Positions 53,278 to 61,406 of a stretch of DNA of 64,000 nucleotides are shown here, one piece after another. The translations under genes were made by a program, and so were the position numbers. Source of the stretch: Halalkalibaculum roseum (GTDB lineage Bacteria > Bacteroidota > Rhodothermia > Balneolales > Balneolaceae); the NCBI RefSeq assembly GCF_011059145.1, contig NZ_JAALLT010000002.1:744001-808000 (forward strand). The letters are read 5' to 3'. Below the pieces are notes generated by a model, which was given only the letters and a program-made list of their open reading frames with translations, was not told the origin of the DNA and searched no databases. Every line of letters starts with the position of its first letter. The first letter of the stretch is position 1.

Positions 53278-54771
53278 ATGTTAAAAAAGATGAACGCTAA
53301 GAATATACATGTTATCGGTGCCGGCCTTGGTGGGCTGGCCATCTCCTGCCTGCTGGCATCAGATGGCCACCGTGTCACTGTATTTGAAAAAAACGATTCT
53401 CCCGGCGGAAAAATAAACCAGGTCATTGCTGATGGCTTTCGCTTTGATACCGGACCTTCCCTGATGACAATGCCCTTTGTATTGAAAGAATTATTCGAAC
53501 GATGCGGATTCCGCGCTGAAGACTACATCAATCTCAAACCTGTCGAACCGATTTGCCGATACTTCTATCAGGATGGTACAGTTTTTACCAGTTATCAGGA
53601 TCTTGATAATACATTAGATGAGTTAAGTCAACTAGCTCCGGTAGATGTAGATAACTATATTAAATTTCTTGACTACTCTTCAAATCTGTATCAACGAACA
53701 AAGGATGCTTTTCTGTTTAATCCGCTATATGGACTTAAAGATCTGGGCAACTTGAACCTGCTGGACTTTTTCAGGATTGATGCATTTCACACGGTATCGG
53801 ACCGTGTTGATGAATATTTTAAGTCACCTTACCTGCGAAAATTTTTCAAACGTTTCACTACATATAATGGCTCTTCGCCCTATCAGGCTCCTGCAACTCT
53901 AAATGTAATACCTTACGTAGAGTTAAGCATGGGCGGTTATTATGTTGACGGCGGGATGTACGCCATTGTTACCGCCCTTCACCGTCTTGCCATGGATCTG
54001 GGAGTGGAATTTCGATTCAATTCTGACATTAAGCGTATTAAAGTACTTAACAAACAAGTCGAATCTGTTATAGATAGTGAAGGTGAAAAGCATACCGCCG
54101 ACCTTGTGGTATCCAATAGTGATGCAGCGGAAACCTATCTTGAGCTTTTGGGGGAAGATGCAGTCTCTGAATCCAAAAAAGAGAATATTGAAAATTTGGA
54201 GCCTTCATGCTCCGGTTTCGTTCTCCTGTTGGGTATCAACAGACGTTACGAGCAGCTAAGACATCATAATATCTTCTTCAGTGAGGACTACGAATTGGAA
54301 TTTCAAAAGATATTCCGCGAAAAAGTGATGCCTGAAGATCCCACAATTTATATTGCCAATACCTCTGCTTCAAATCCAGAACATGCTATAGAGGGCGGTT
54401 CCAATCTTTTTGTATTAGTAAATGCTCCCTACCTGAGTGAGAATTATAATTGGGATGAGCACAGTGAAGCGTATGCCTCTTTTATAATCTCTGAACTGGA
54501 AAAGCGCGGACTGGAAAATCTAAGTAGCTCAATTGTACATCAAAGCCACATTACACCGGCAGACTTCCGCGAAAAATATCGATCTAACCGTGGAAGCATT
54601 TACGGCACTTCTTCCAACAGTCGATTTGCGGCATTCCTGAGGCCCAGAAATAAGTCGAGAGAAGTTAAAGGCCTATATCTTACCGGTGGAAGCACCCATC
54701 CCGGCGGGGGTATTCCATTGGTTATTCTGTCTGCTTTTCACGCAATGGAGCTTATTAGGAGGTATGAGTAA
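53278..54771 (+). CDS. Carotenoid desaturase (CrtI/CrtD family)
   Basis: From ATG 53278 the product has 497 residues (a start at 53290 is also possible). It has the dinucleotide motif VIGAGLGGLAISCLLASDGHRVTVFEKNDSPGGK near 9-42, the DTGPSLMTMP segment, and the C-terminal FAD motif GLYLTGGSTHPGGGIPLVILSAFHAMELI. The segment SIYGTSSNSRFAAFLRPRNKS is closer to CrtD-type 3,4-desaturases than to phytoene desaturases. No other carotenoid gene lies nearby. The last codons and stop lie in the repeat array at 54765. Confidence 0.9.
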   Translation: MLKKMNAKNIHVIGAGLGGLAISCLLASDGHRVTVFEKNDSPGGKINQVIADGFRFDTGPSLMTMPFVLKELFERCGFRAEDYINLKPVEPICRYFYQDGTVFTSYQDLDNTLDELSQLAPVDVDNYIKFLDYSSNLYQRTKDAFLFNPLYGLKDLGNLNLLDFFRIDAFHTVSDRVDEYFKSPYLRKFFKRFTTYNGSSPYQAPATLNVIPYVELSMGGYYVDGGMYAIVTALHRLAMDLGVEFRFNSDIKRIKVLNKQVESVIDSEGEKHTADLVVSNSDAAETYLELLGEDAVSESKKENIENLEPSCSGFVLLLGINRRYEQLRHHNIFFSEDYELEFQKIFREKVMPEDPTIYIANTSASNPEHAIEGGSNLFVLVNAPYLSENYNWDEHSEAYASFIISELEKRGLENLSSSIVHQSHITPADFREKYRSNRGSIYGTSSNSRFAAFLRPRNKSREVKGLYLTGGSTHPGGGIPLVILSAFHAMELIRRYE

Positions 54772-54941
54772 GGAGTAAGGAGTAAGGAGTGAAAAGTAAA
54801 AAGTAAGAAGGGAGAAGTGAGGAGCGAACGGAGGTCAAGTTGTGAGAAATATGCCAGATAATATTAGATACAAAATATAGTGGCAGAATTCCTTTCACTT
54901 TTCACTTCTTGCTTTTCACTCCTGCCTGTCCTAATTCACTC
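54765..54941. repeat. Inverted pair of heptad arrays (GGAGTAA / TTCACTT units)
   Basis: The left arm starts at the stop codon of the desaturase gene with ten 7-base units in register (TGAGTAA, GGAGTAA, GGAGTAA, GGAGTGA, AAAGTAA, AAAGTAA, GAAGGGA, GAAGTGA, GGAGCGA, ACGGAGG) to 54834. After about 59 bases the right arm (54894-54941) has the complementary units TTCACTT, TTCACTT, CTTGCTT, TTCACTC, then degenerate ones ending in TTCACTC. The right arm contains the stop codon of the convergent phosphoesterase gene. Confidence 0.85.
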
Positions 54942-55439
54942 CCCCAGTTTACCAAGATTAATGACTTCCATATTTCGAAATTTGCCGTCGCTTATGTCGA
55001 AGCGAACACAGGTTCGGTATACCTGGAAACCCTGCTTTCCGGCGGCACCCGGATTGATAAATAGCATCCGGTTTTTCTCCTGGTCCCGGCCAATTTTAAG
55101 AATATGCGAGTGTCCGCAGATGAAAACATCCGGCGGATTATTTTCCATCTCTTCTCTAATCGGTATACAATACCTACCCAAGGTACCTCCGATATGAGTC
55201 ATCCAGATGTTGATGCCATCTCGTGTAAATCGTTGGTGAAGCGGGTACTCCTTTCGAATATCCTGCCCGTCAATGTTACCATATACCCCTGTTAGAGGAG
55301 CTATTTCCTTCAATTCGTCGGCGATGCCGATATTGCCAAAATCACCTGCATGCCAAATCTCATCACATTCTTCGAAATACTCGTGTACCTGGGGATCAAG
55401 ATAGTTGTGCGTATCAGCTATTAGTCCAACTTTGATCAT
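54936..55439 (-). CDS. YfcE-family metallophosphoesterase
   Basis: From ATG 55439 the product has 167 residues. The metal motifs of the small phosphodiesterase family are present: IADTHNYLD near 6-14, HAGDFGN near 35-41, GNIDGQ near 58-63, THIGG, and the closing GHSHILKIG near 109-117. Such enzymes hydrolyse phosphodiester bonds in vitro; the natural substrate is unknown. The C-terminal codons lie inside a heptad array. Confidence 0.9.
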   Translation of the reverse strand: MIKVGLIADTHNYLDPQVHEYFEECDEIWHAGDFGNIGIADELKEIAPLTGVYGNIDGQDIRKEYPLHQRFTRDGINIWMTHIGGTLGRYCIPIREEMENNPPDVFICGHSHILKIGRDQEKNRMLFINPGAAGKQGFQVYRTCVRFDISDGKFRNMEVINLGKLGE

Positions 55440-55575
55440 AAATTTATCTTTCACATCTTTGTGCCGACAATTCGCTCAAATAATAGGGATGTTTTAAGCT
55501 TATGCAAATTTTAAATCATTTCTATGACAAATATTTGACTTTTAAAACAACACGAAAGCGGTTAACCATTCACCA

Positions 55576-56622
55576 ATGCATCGTTTTAGTATCATCATTG
55601 TTTCATGGAATGCTTTGCATCATCTGCAGGAGTTTTTGCCCAGCGTGGCAAAAACACATTATGATAACTATGAAATAATACTTGCCAATAATGCCTCAAG
55701 CGACGGTTCAGTAGAATGGGTGGAACGGCAGTTTCCCGAGGTGGAAATTGCAACGTTTGACAAGAACTATGGCTACTGTGGCGGCAATAACCGGGCAGTA
55801 CCTTACGCCAATGGCGACATATTGCTGTTTTTAAACAATGATGTAGCAGTTGAGCAGGACTGGCTGCAAGGACTCAATGACACTTTCGATGAAGATAAAA
55901 AAATAGCCGCGGTTCAACCCAAAATGCTGTCATATGAAAATCCGGAATATTTTGAATATGCGGGAGCTGCAGGCGGATATCTGGACAAATACGGCTATCC
56001 TTTTTGTAAGGGGCGTATTTTCGACACTCTGGAGACTGATTTAGGACAATATGATTCGCCCTCCGATATACTTTGGGGGAGTGGTGCGGCACTTGCTATT
56101 AGAAAAGAAGTTTTTGAGGAGATGGGAGGCTTCGATGAAGATTTTGAATTTCATATGGAAGAGATCGATCTCTGCTGGCGTATCTGGAACGAAGGCCTAA
56201 AAGTACGTTATTGCCCCAAGAGTGTTGTTTACCACCTCGGGGGCGGTTCAATGCCCATGGGCTCACCGCGAAAGGTCTATTATAATTATCGGAATAACCT
56301 GAGAATGATCTGGAAGAATGCTTCATCGGGGACCCTTCCCTATCGTTTTCCGATCAGGTACAAGCTGGATATCATAGCTGCTTTTCGATCCCTGTTTACC
56401 GGTAACATTGAAGAGTTCAAAGCCATTGCACGTGCCCATAAAGATTTCTGGAAGTATTTTCATCGAACCCAACAAAAGAGAAATAAGCTTCTTGAATCCA
56501 GAAAGATATCTACCAATCCCGAGACTATGTTGTCCATAAACCTTATTTGGGACTATTTTCTTCGAGGTAAACGGCATTTTAATGAGTTGATTGATGAAAC
56601 CCATGGGAATAGTCATATTTAA
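55576..56622 (+). CDS. GT2-family glycosyltransferase (rhamnosyltransferase-like)
   Basis: The 348-residue protein has a GT-A fold at about 1-250: IIIVSWNALHHLQEFL, ILANNASSDGSVEWV near 35-49, the metal-binding LFLNNDVAVEQDW near 85-97, GSGAALAIRKEVFEEMGGFDEDF and the catalytic-base region EEIDLCWRIWNEG. The extra WKYFHRTQQKRNKL region and the overall pattern fit WbbL-type rhamnosyltransferases. It acts on cell-surface polysaccharide precursors at the cytoplasmic face. No neighbouring polysaccharide genes are seen. Confidence 0.88.
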   Translation: MHRFSIIIVSWNALHHLQEFLPSVAKTHYDNYEIILANNASSDGSVEWVERQFPEVEIATFDKNYGYCGGNNRAVPYANGDILLFLNNDVAVEQDWLQGLNDTFDEDKKIAAVQPKMLSYENPEYFEYAGAAGGYLDKYGYPFCKGRIFDTLETDLGQYDSPSDILWGSGAALAIRKEVFEEMGGFDEDFEFHMEEIDLCWRIWNEGLKVRYCPKSVVYHLGGGSMPMGSPRKVYYNYRNNLRMIWKNASSGTLPYRFPIRYKLDIIAAFRSLFTGNIEEFKAIARAHKDFWKYFHRTQQKRNKLLESRKISTNPETMLSINLIWDYFLRGKRHFNELIDETHGNSHI

Positions 56623-56631
56623 CTACATTTT

Positions 56632-56673
56632 AACCTAATTGGTTATATTTTGCATTTATAAACCGTTTAGGTT
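56632..56673. repeat. Inverted repeat AACCTAA..GGTTATA
   Basis: AACCTAATTGGTTATA at 56632-56647 is almost the inverse complement of 56657-56673, with two mismatches and one indel. The hairpin lies 10 bases after the glycosyltransferase stop and lacks a clear T run. It may be a weak terminator or a regulatory palindrome for the gene at 56727. Confidence 0.6.
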
Positions 56674-56726
56674 ATAAATGGTTTGAATAGCAGCAAAGCT
56701 ACTTACTAGCTTTAAACAAATTATGG

Positions 56727-57335
56727 ATGGATATTTCCCGAATAACATCGTTTCTATTGCCCTTATTTAAGAAATGGTGGTGCAGCCTGCTCCTGCTCCC
56801 TTTTATCATTTACTCCCTGCACCAGGCATACTGGGCGCTGCGTTTCAACATATTTTTCTCCATAACCTATGAGACCCCTTTTCCGGTTAATTTTATTCAT
56901 TTCATGCTGGATAATTTCCTGCTCATTGTGCATGAGGCGGGCCATACCTTCTTTTCTGTGTTTGGGATACGCACCATTACAATATTGGGTGGCTCTCTGT
57001 TTGAAATACTATTGCCGGTTATCATATTTGTCTTTTTCTGGTTTAATAAGAAAAAAATAGGCATACAGCTTTCGCTCTACATGGTAGGCTTTGCCTTTCT
57101 ACAGGTTGCCTTTTATGCAGCCGATGGTGGAGCGCGTCAACTGCCGCTTATTGGGGGACTTTCAAAGGAGTCTCATGATTGGTACAATCTGCTTTCCGGC
57201 TGGGGCATGTTGGAGAGCGATATGACCATCGGAGTGCTACTTGTAATTACCGGGGGGCTGTGTTATCTGGCGGCGTTATCGGTACCGTTATTTTTTAAGA
57301 AGTATGAAAGTGTTAGCCTAGATTTAGAGGTATGA
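56727..57335 (+). CDS. Polytopic membrane protein with HEAGH zinc-protease motif
   Basis: The 202-residue protein has about five membrane segments. A HEAGH motif lies near residues 71-75 within VHEAGHTFFSVFGI, as in M50-type intramembrane proteases and related integral membrane zinc proteases. The second part contains LYMVGFAFLQVAFYAADGGARQLPLIGG. A third ligand (Asp or Glu) in a later helix, such as the AADGG segment, is possible. The family is not one I can name, and proteolytic activity is inference. It converges with nfo. Confidence 0.75.
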   Translation: MDISRITSFLLPLFKKWWCSLLLLPFIIYSLHQAYWALRFNIFFSITYETPFPVNFIHFMLDNFLLIVHEAGHTFFSVFGIRTITILGGSLFEILLPVIIFVFFWFNKKKIGIQLSLYMVGFAFLQVAFYAADGGARQLPLIGGLSKESHDWYNLLSGWGMLESDMTIGVLLVITGGLCYLAALSVPLFFKKYESVSLDLEV

Positions 57336-57350
57336 GCTTTACAGTTGTAC

Positions 57351-57410
57351 CACTGAGATACACAAAGGAGCACAAAGTTACACAGAGTTATATCTGTGAA
57401 AATCTGCGGC
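57351..57410. repeat. Four tandem 10-base units with a short inverted second arm
   Basis: Four 10-base units in register (CACTGAGATA, CACAAAGGAG, CACAAAGTTA, CACAGAGTTA) occupy 57351-57390. They are followed by TATCTGTG and AATCTGCGG, which are complementary in orientation to CACAGA and CCGCAGATT. It lies between the convergent HEAGH-protein and nfo genes. Confidence 0.7.
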
Positions 57411-57418
57411 AAAAATGA

Positions 57419-58264
57419 TTAATTACCGGTCATGTCGTAAAGCATGCGGATCTCCTCGGGCCAGTTTTCGGTGTTTGGCGTTTCCAGAATCATTGGGATA
57501 TCATCAAAACGTTCGTCCTGCATCAGAAGTTGAAAAGCTTTGAGACCGATGAGTCCCTCACCTATGCTATCGTGGCGATCGACCCTGCTGCCCAGCTCCT
57601 TCTTGGAGTCATTTAGATGCATGCCCTTTAGGTATTCAAACCCTACGGTTTCTTCAAATTCCTTGAACGTTGCATCAAAGCCATCTTCCGTCGAGATATC
57701 ATAGCCTGCCGCAAAAGCATGGCAGGTATCAACACATACACCAACCCGATTTTTATCATCCACCATATCGATTATTTCGGCCAACTGCTCGAACTTAAAG
57801 CCCATATTGGTACCCTGACCTGCCGTATTCTCTATCACAGCGGTGACTCCCTTAGTTTTATCAAGGGTCCAGTTAATGGAATCTGCAATTGTCTTCAGAC
57901 ACTCTTTTGGACTATGCTTCTTCAAATGGCTGCCAGGATGAAAATTTAGTAATTTGATTCCCAGCTGCTCGCAGCGCTGCATTTCATCCAGAAAAGCATC
58001 CCGTGATTTTTGCAGCTTGTCCTTTTCCGGGTGCCCCAAATTGATCAAATAGCTGTCATGCGGCATCACGTGGTCCATGGAATAACCGAGCTCTTCGCAA
58101 TTTTTCTTGAAGCCCTCAATATTTTCGTCACTCAGCGGTGGCCCCTCCCACTGGCGTTGGTTTTTAGTAAACAGTGCAAATGCTTTTGCTCCAATTTCAT
58201 CAGCTCTTACCGGTGCATTTTCGACGCCACCTGCTGCACTGACATGTGCTCCTACGTATTTCAT
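57419..58264 (-). CDS. nfo: Deoxyribonuclease IV, AP endonuclease
   Basis: The 281-residue protein matches Nfo along its length: [18 protein letters not shown] at the start, LLNFHPGSH near 103-111, [13 protein letters not shown] near 141-153, [16 protein letters not shown] near 174-189, [29 protein letters not shown] near 215-243 and ILETP near 262. These hold the nine metal ligands of the trinuclear zinc site. It cuts DNA 5' of abasic sites in base-excision repair. Confidence 0.96.
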   Translation of the reverse strand: MKYVGAHVSAAGGVENAPVRADEIGAKAFALFTKNQRQWEGPPLSDENIEGFKKNCEELGYSMDHVMPHDSYLINLGHPEKDKLQKSRDAFLDEMQRCEQLGIKLLNFHPGSHLKKHSPKECLKTIADSINWTLDKTKGVTAVIENTAGQGTNMGFKFEQLAEIIDMVDDKNRVGVCVDTCHAFAAGYDISTEDGFDATFKEFEETVGFEYLKGMHLNDSKKELGSRVDRHDSIGEGLIGLKAFQLLMQDERFDDIPMILETPNTENWPEEIRMLYDMTGN

Positions 58265-58394
58265 AATCTACTCACATTTTCTTTTTGAGGAAGGTAAGCA
58301 GTTATGTTTAGAACCTGAAACTTACTCCAGGAACGTATTCATCGAAAAATATCGGGCATTCATCGAAAAAAATTTTAAAATGCACGGGGTGATA

Positions 58395-58402
58395 TAACTT
58401 TG
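58395..58402 (+). promoter_or_regulatory. Candidate -7 box for the lipoprotein-LytS-LytTR operon
   Basis: TAACTTTG matches the Bacteroidota -7 consensus TAnnTTTG and lies 31 bases before ATG 58434. No good TTTG is found at the right distance upstream, only a TTTT. Confidence 0.35.
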
Positions 58403-58433
58403 GTTACAGTTAACATCAACTAAACTGTATGCT

Positions 58434-59114
58434 ATGAAAACTACAACGAACTATATAATCCTTCTCATTGTCGGAGCTATACTGACAGGATGCGGTATTC
58501 CTTCAGTACACCCACTTTATGAACCCCAGGATCTTATCGTTAATGATGATATCACCGGAGTTTGGTCTTCAGAAGATGAGTTATTTTATGTCTTTAGTTT
58601 AAATGACCTGGAAAATAACCGAGTTAACTTACCCGAGAACATTGTTACCAGTACCAATGATAGCACTTCTAGTTTTTCATTGAATCTAGATGAAATAGAA
58701 GATGACCTAGTAGAAAAAAAGGATGAGGGTATTAAAAATCTATACTATATCATCCATGTAGTTGATGATGTAATTTTGGACCTTTATTTCGCAGGGCTGG
58801 TACAATTAGATTCCCAATATTTCATTGACTTTTATAAAGTCAGTTATATTGATGATGCTTTCCGATTTCCGACTCATCTCTTCACAAAACTGGAAATTTT
58901 TGACGACAAATTGGTGCTACAAGAATTTAAAGAAAGTTTTGTCAGGGAGCTTATCGAGAATCAACAGATTAGAATTAAGCATGAATATGCCGATGATAAC
59001 CTCTTACTTACGGCTCCCAGTGTAGATTTAAAGAAGTTTATTCTGAAATACGGACGTGAAGAAGCTGCCTATGGTGATAAATACACGTACAACCGGGTTA
59101 AAAATACTTTATGA
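58434..59114 (+). CDS. Lipoprotein linked to the LytS/LytTR pair
   Basis: The 226-residue product has a lipoprotein signal with Cys20 (AILTGC). The mature part opens with SVHPLYEPQDLIVNDDITGVWSSEDE, a segment resembling small Bacteroidota lipoproteins, and then alternates strands and polar loops without a recognisable domain. Its stop overlaps the start of the histidine kinase by 4 bases (ATGA), so it is translationally coupled to the signalling pair. A sensing or accessory role is inferred from this coupling only. Confidence 0.75.
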   Translation: MKTTTNYIILLIVGAILTGCGIPSVHPLYEPQDLIVNDDITGVWSSEDELFYVFSLNDLENNRVNLPENIVTSTNDSTSSFSLNLDEIEDDLVEKKDEGIKNLYYIIHVVDDVILDLYFAGLVQLDSQYFIDFYKVSYIDDAFRFPTHLFTKLEIFDDKLVLQEFKESFVRELIENQQIRIKHEYADDNLLLTAPSVDLKKFILKYGREEAAYGDKYTYNRVKNTL

Positions 59115-60163
59115 ATTACCGCAACCGTACCTTTCTGCAACTGCCCCCTGTGAGATGGGGGCAGTATATATTATTCTGGGGACTCTCTTTTTTTATTTTG
59201 AGCAGGTATTTTGCCTATCAAAATGAGGTCAGCAGAATAGATCTCATTTATACTTTTCTATTCCATATCAGTATTCTTGCCGCCGTACTTATTAACAGTT
59301 TCTATCTTATTCCCAAGTACCTCGCCAAACAGAACTATTTCCGGTTTGGGGCCTTATTTATAGTAACACTCATTACCAGTACGGCTCTTAATATCATTAC
59401 CTTTCGATACCTCGCAGATTGGTTGTTCCCTGATTACTATTTCATCAGTTATTACGGCTGGTTTGAAATCGCGCAATTCATCGCAACTTATCTAATTGTA
59501 ACGACCCTTTTGCAGTTATCCGGTAGCTGGTTCCGGGAGGCTGAAATTAAACAGAAATTGGCTGAGACCGAACAGGCACGGACGGAGACAGAGTTGAGAG
59601 CTTTAAAAGCTCAAATAAATCCACACTTTCTGTTTAACAGCCTGAATCATGTATACTCACTCGCGGTTAAACAATCGCCTAAAACAGCACCGGCGATCTT
59701 AAAACTCTCCGATCTGCTTCGCTATACCATCCGAAACATCAATGAGTCAACGGTAGCCCTTGAGCAGGAGATTGGCTACATAAATACTTATATCGAACTT
59801 TTTAAGAACAGAGTAAAGCATCCTGAGCGAATTGACTTTCGACAAAAAGGTGATACCAATAATTTAAGCATAGCTCCTCTTCTGTTACTCACATTCGTTG
59901 AAAATTGCTTTAAACACGGCAGCATTTCCGAAGAGGGTGAAAAAATTATTATATCAATAGATGTATCCGGGAATACCCTTTCCCTTCATACCGAGAACAA
60001 TATCGCAAAGGAGGATGCTACTGATCTGCCTGAAGAAGCCTCGGGGCTGGGTCTAGAGAATGCTAATAAAAGGCTTCAGCTGCTTTATCCGGGACGTCAC
60101 CAGCTGGACATAAATACAGATGAAAATCTTTTTAAGCTTAGCTTAACTATTGAGTTGACATGA
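59111..60163 (+). CDS. LytS/YehU-type sensor histidine kinase
   Basis: The 350-residue protein has four membrane helices (about 14-32, 42-64, 74-92 and 116-138), a coiled-coil linker, then the HisKA_3-less His_kinase (PF06580-type) domain. The phospho-acceptor His lies in KAQINPHFLFNSLNHVYSL near 171. The ATP lobe includes LLLTFVENCFKHG and ASGLGLENANKRLQLLYPG. It overlaps both its neighbours by 4 bases (ATGA), and its partner is the LytTR regulator that follows. Confidence 0.93.
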   Translation: MNYRNRTFLQLPPVRWGQYILFWGLSFFILSRYFAYQNEVSRIDLIYTFLFHISILAAVLINSFYLIPKYLAKQNYFRFGALFIVTLITSTALNIITFRYLADWLFPDYYFISYYGWFEIAQFIATYLIVTTLLQLSGSWFREAEIKQKLAETEQARTETELRALKAQINPHFLFNSLNHVYSLAVKQSPKTAPAILKLSDLLRYTIRNINESTVALEQEIGYINTYIELFKNRVKHPERIDFRQKGDTNNLSIAPLLLLTFVENCFKHGSISEEGEKIIISIDVSGNTLSLHTENNIAKEDATDLPEEASGLGLENANKRLQLLYPGRHQLDINTDENLFKLSLTIELT

Positions 60164-60846
60164 ATAAATCCATCGGTTGCCTGGTTGTAGATGACGAACC
60201 TTCCGCGCAGGAAGTATTGAAACAGTATATCGCCGATACACCTCAACTGTTTTTGAAAGGATGCTGTGAGGATGCCCTGGCAGCTTCTGAGTTTCTGGCG
60301 AACAACAATGTTGATCTTCTCTTCCTGGATGTTAACATGCCCAAACTGTCCGGAATCAGTTTCCTAAAATCCCAATCAGAAGTTCCACCCGTCATCCTTA
60401 CCACAGCCTACGATGATTATGCACTGGAAGGTTATGAACTGGATGTCTTGGATTACCTGCTTAAGCCCTTCTCTTTTGAACGTTTTTTAAAAGCTGTTCA
60501 AAAGCTGGATAAACACGCTGATTCAAGCAATGAAGATACTTCTGTTTTGACCATTAGAGCAGACAAGAAAACCTATCGTATCGCAACACAGGATATACGA
60601 TATATCGAATCAGCCGGTGACTATGTTACCATCCATACCACAGAACAACGGCTTACAACCTATGAAACGCTTAAAAATATGGAGTCAAAACTGCCAGCCG
60701 ATGACTTCATCAGGGTTCATAAATCATATATCATTGCCGTATCAAGCATAGAATATCTTGAGGGCAACTCAGTAAGAGTGGGAGATCAATTTATACCCAT
60801 CGGAACAACCTACCGTGAAACCGTTAAGCAATTTTTCTCTGAATAG
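60160..60846 (+). CDS. LytTR-family response regulator
   Basis: The 228-residue protein has a receiver domain (about 4-118, Asp57 in LLFLDVNMPKLSGISF, Lys in LKPFSFERF) and a LytTR DNA-binding domain (about 128-225, with IRYIESAGDYVTIHTTEQRLTTYETLKNMESKL and FIRVHKSYIIAVSSIEYLEGNSVRV). It is translationally coupled to the LytS-type kinase. LytTR regulators bind direct repeats in promoters of envelope or virulence-type genes. The regulon here is unknown. Confidence 0.94.
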   Translation: MNKSIGCLVVDDEPSAQEVLKQYIADTPQLFLKGCCEDALAASEFLANNNVDLLFLDVNMPKLSGISFLKSQSEVPPVILTTAYDDYALEGYELDVLDYLLKPFSFERFLKAVQKLDKHADSSNEDTSVLTIRADKKTYRIATQDIRYIESAGDYVTIHTTEQRLTTYETLKNMESKLPADDFIRVHKSYIIAVSSIEYLEGNSVRVGDQFIPIGTTYRETVKQFFSE

Positions 60847-60912
60847 AGATGGAATTATTTACCTGTCTTTACTGATGTGTTTGATGAAACAAGTATCACG
60901 TAATAAGCAAGA

Positions 60913-61329
60913 ATGGGCAGTTTTCAGGAAATCGACCACACAGCGGACAAAGGTATTAAAATTGAAGGCGGAAGTCTGCAGGATATTTTTGAAACATCTG
61001 TTGTAGGTTTAGCCCATATGTCCCGTGAAGATCTGGCTAAAGACTCCGAAACGTCGTCCGAATCATATATAGTAGAAGTGGAATCGGAAGACGTTACAGG
61101 TTTACTGGTTGATTTTCTATCCGAAGTTCTAACATTGAGCCATATACACCATATGGTGTTTCTAAAAGCAGATATTGTCCTTCTGGAAGAAACCAACATC
61201 AGGGCCAAAGTTTACGGGCAGAAAGTTGACCACTTTGATGAAGATATTAAGGCTGTCACATACCACAAGGCAGATATTCGCCAGAAGGAAGACGAAACAT
61301 ACGAGACCTATATTGTCGTTGATATCTAA
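60913..61329 (+). CDS. Archease, RtcB activator
   Basis: The 138-residue protein matches archease: FQEIDHTADKGIKIEGGSLQDIFETSVVGLAHM near 4-36, a DxLSEVLTL segment (VDFLSEVLTLSHIHHM), KAVTYHKADI near 114-123, and the closing YIVVDI. Archease stimulates the RNA ligase RtcB by binding a metal with an Asp at about 12 and the C-terminal Asp. It is 77 bases upstream of rtcB and likely cotranscribed. Confidence 0.93.
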   Translation: MGSFQEIDHTADKGIKIEGGSLQDIFETSVVGLAHMSREDLAKDSETSSESYIVEVESEDVTGLLVDFLSEVLTLSHIHHMVFLKADIVLLEETNIRAKVYGQKVDHFDEDIKAVTYHKADIRQKEDETYETYIVVDI

Positions 61330-61406
61330 GGTTGACAGAGTTAAACCTTAACGATTCACCTTTCTCGTTGTATTCTTTGAATGATCTTAAATCTTGATTT
61401 GCCATT

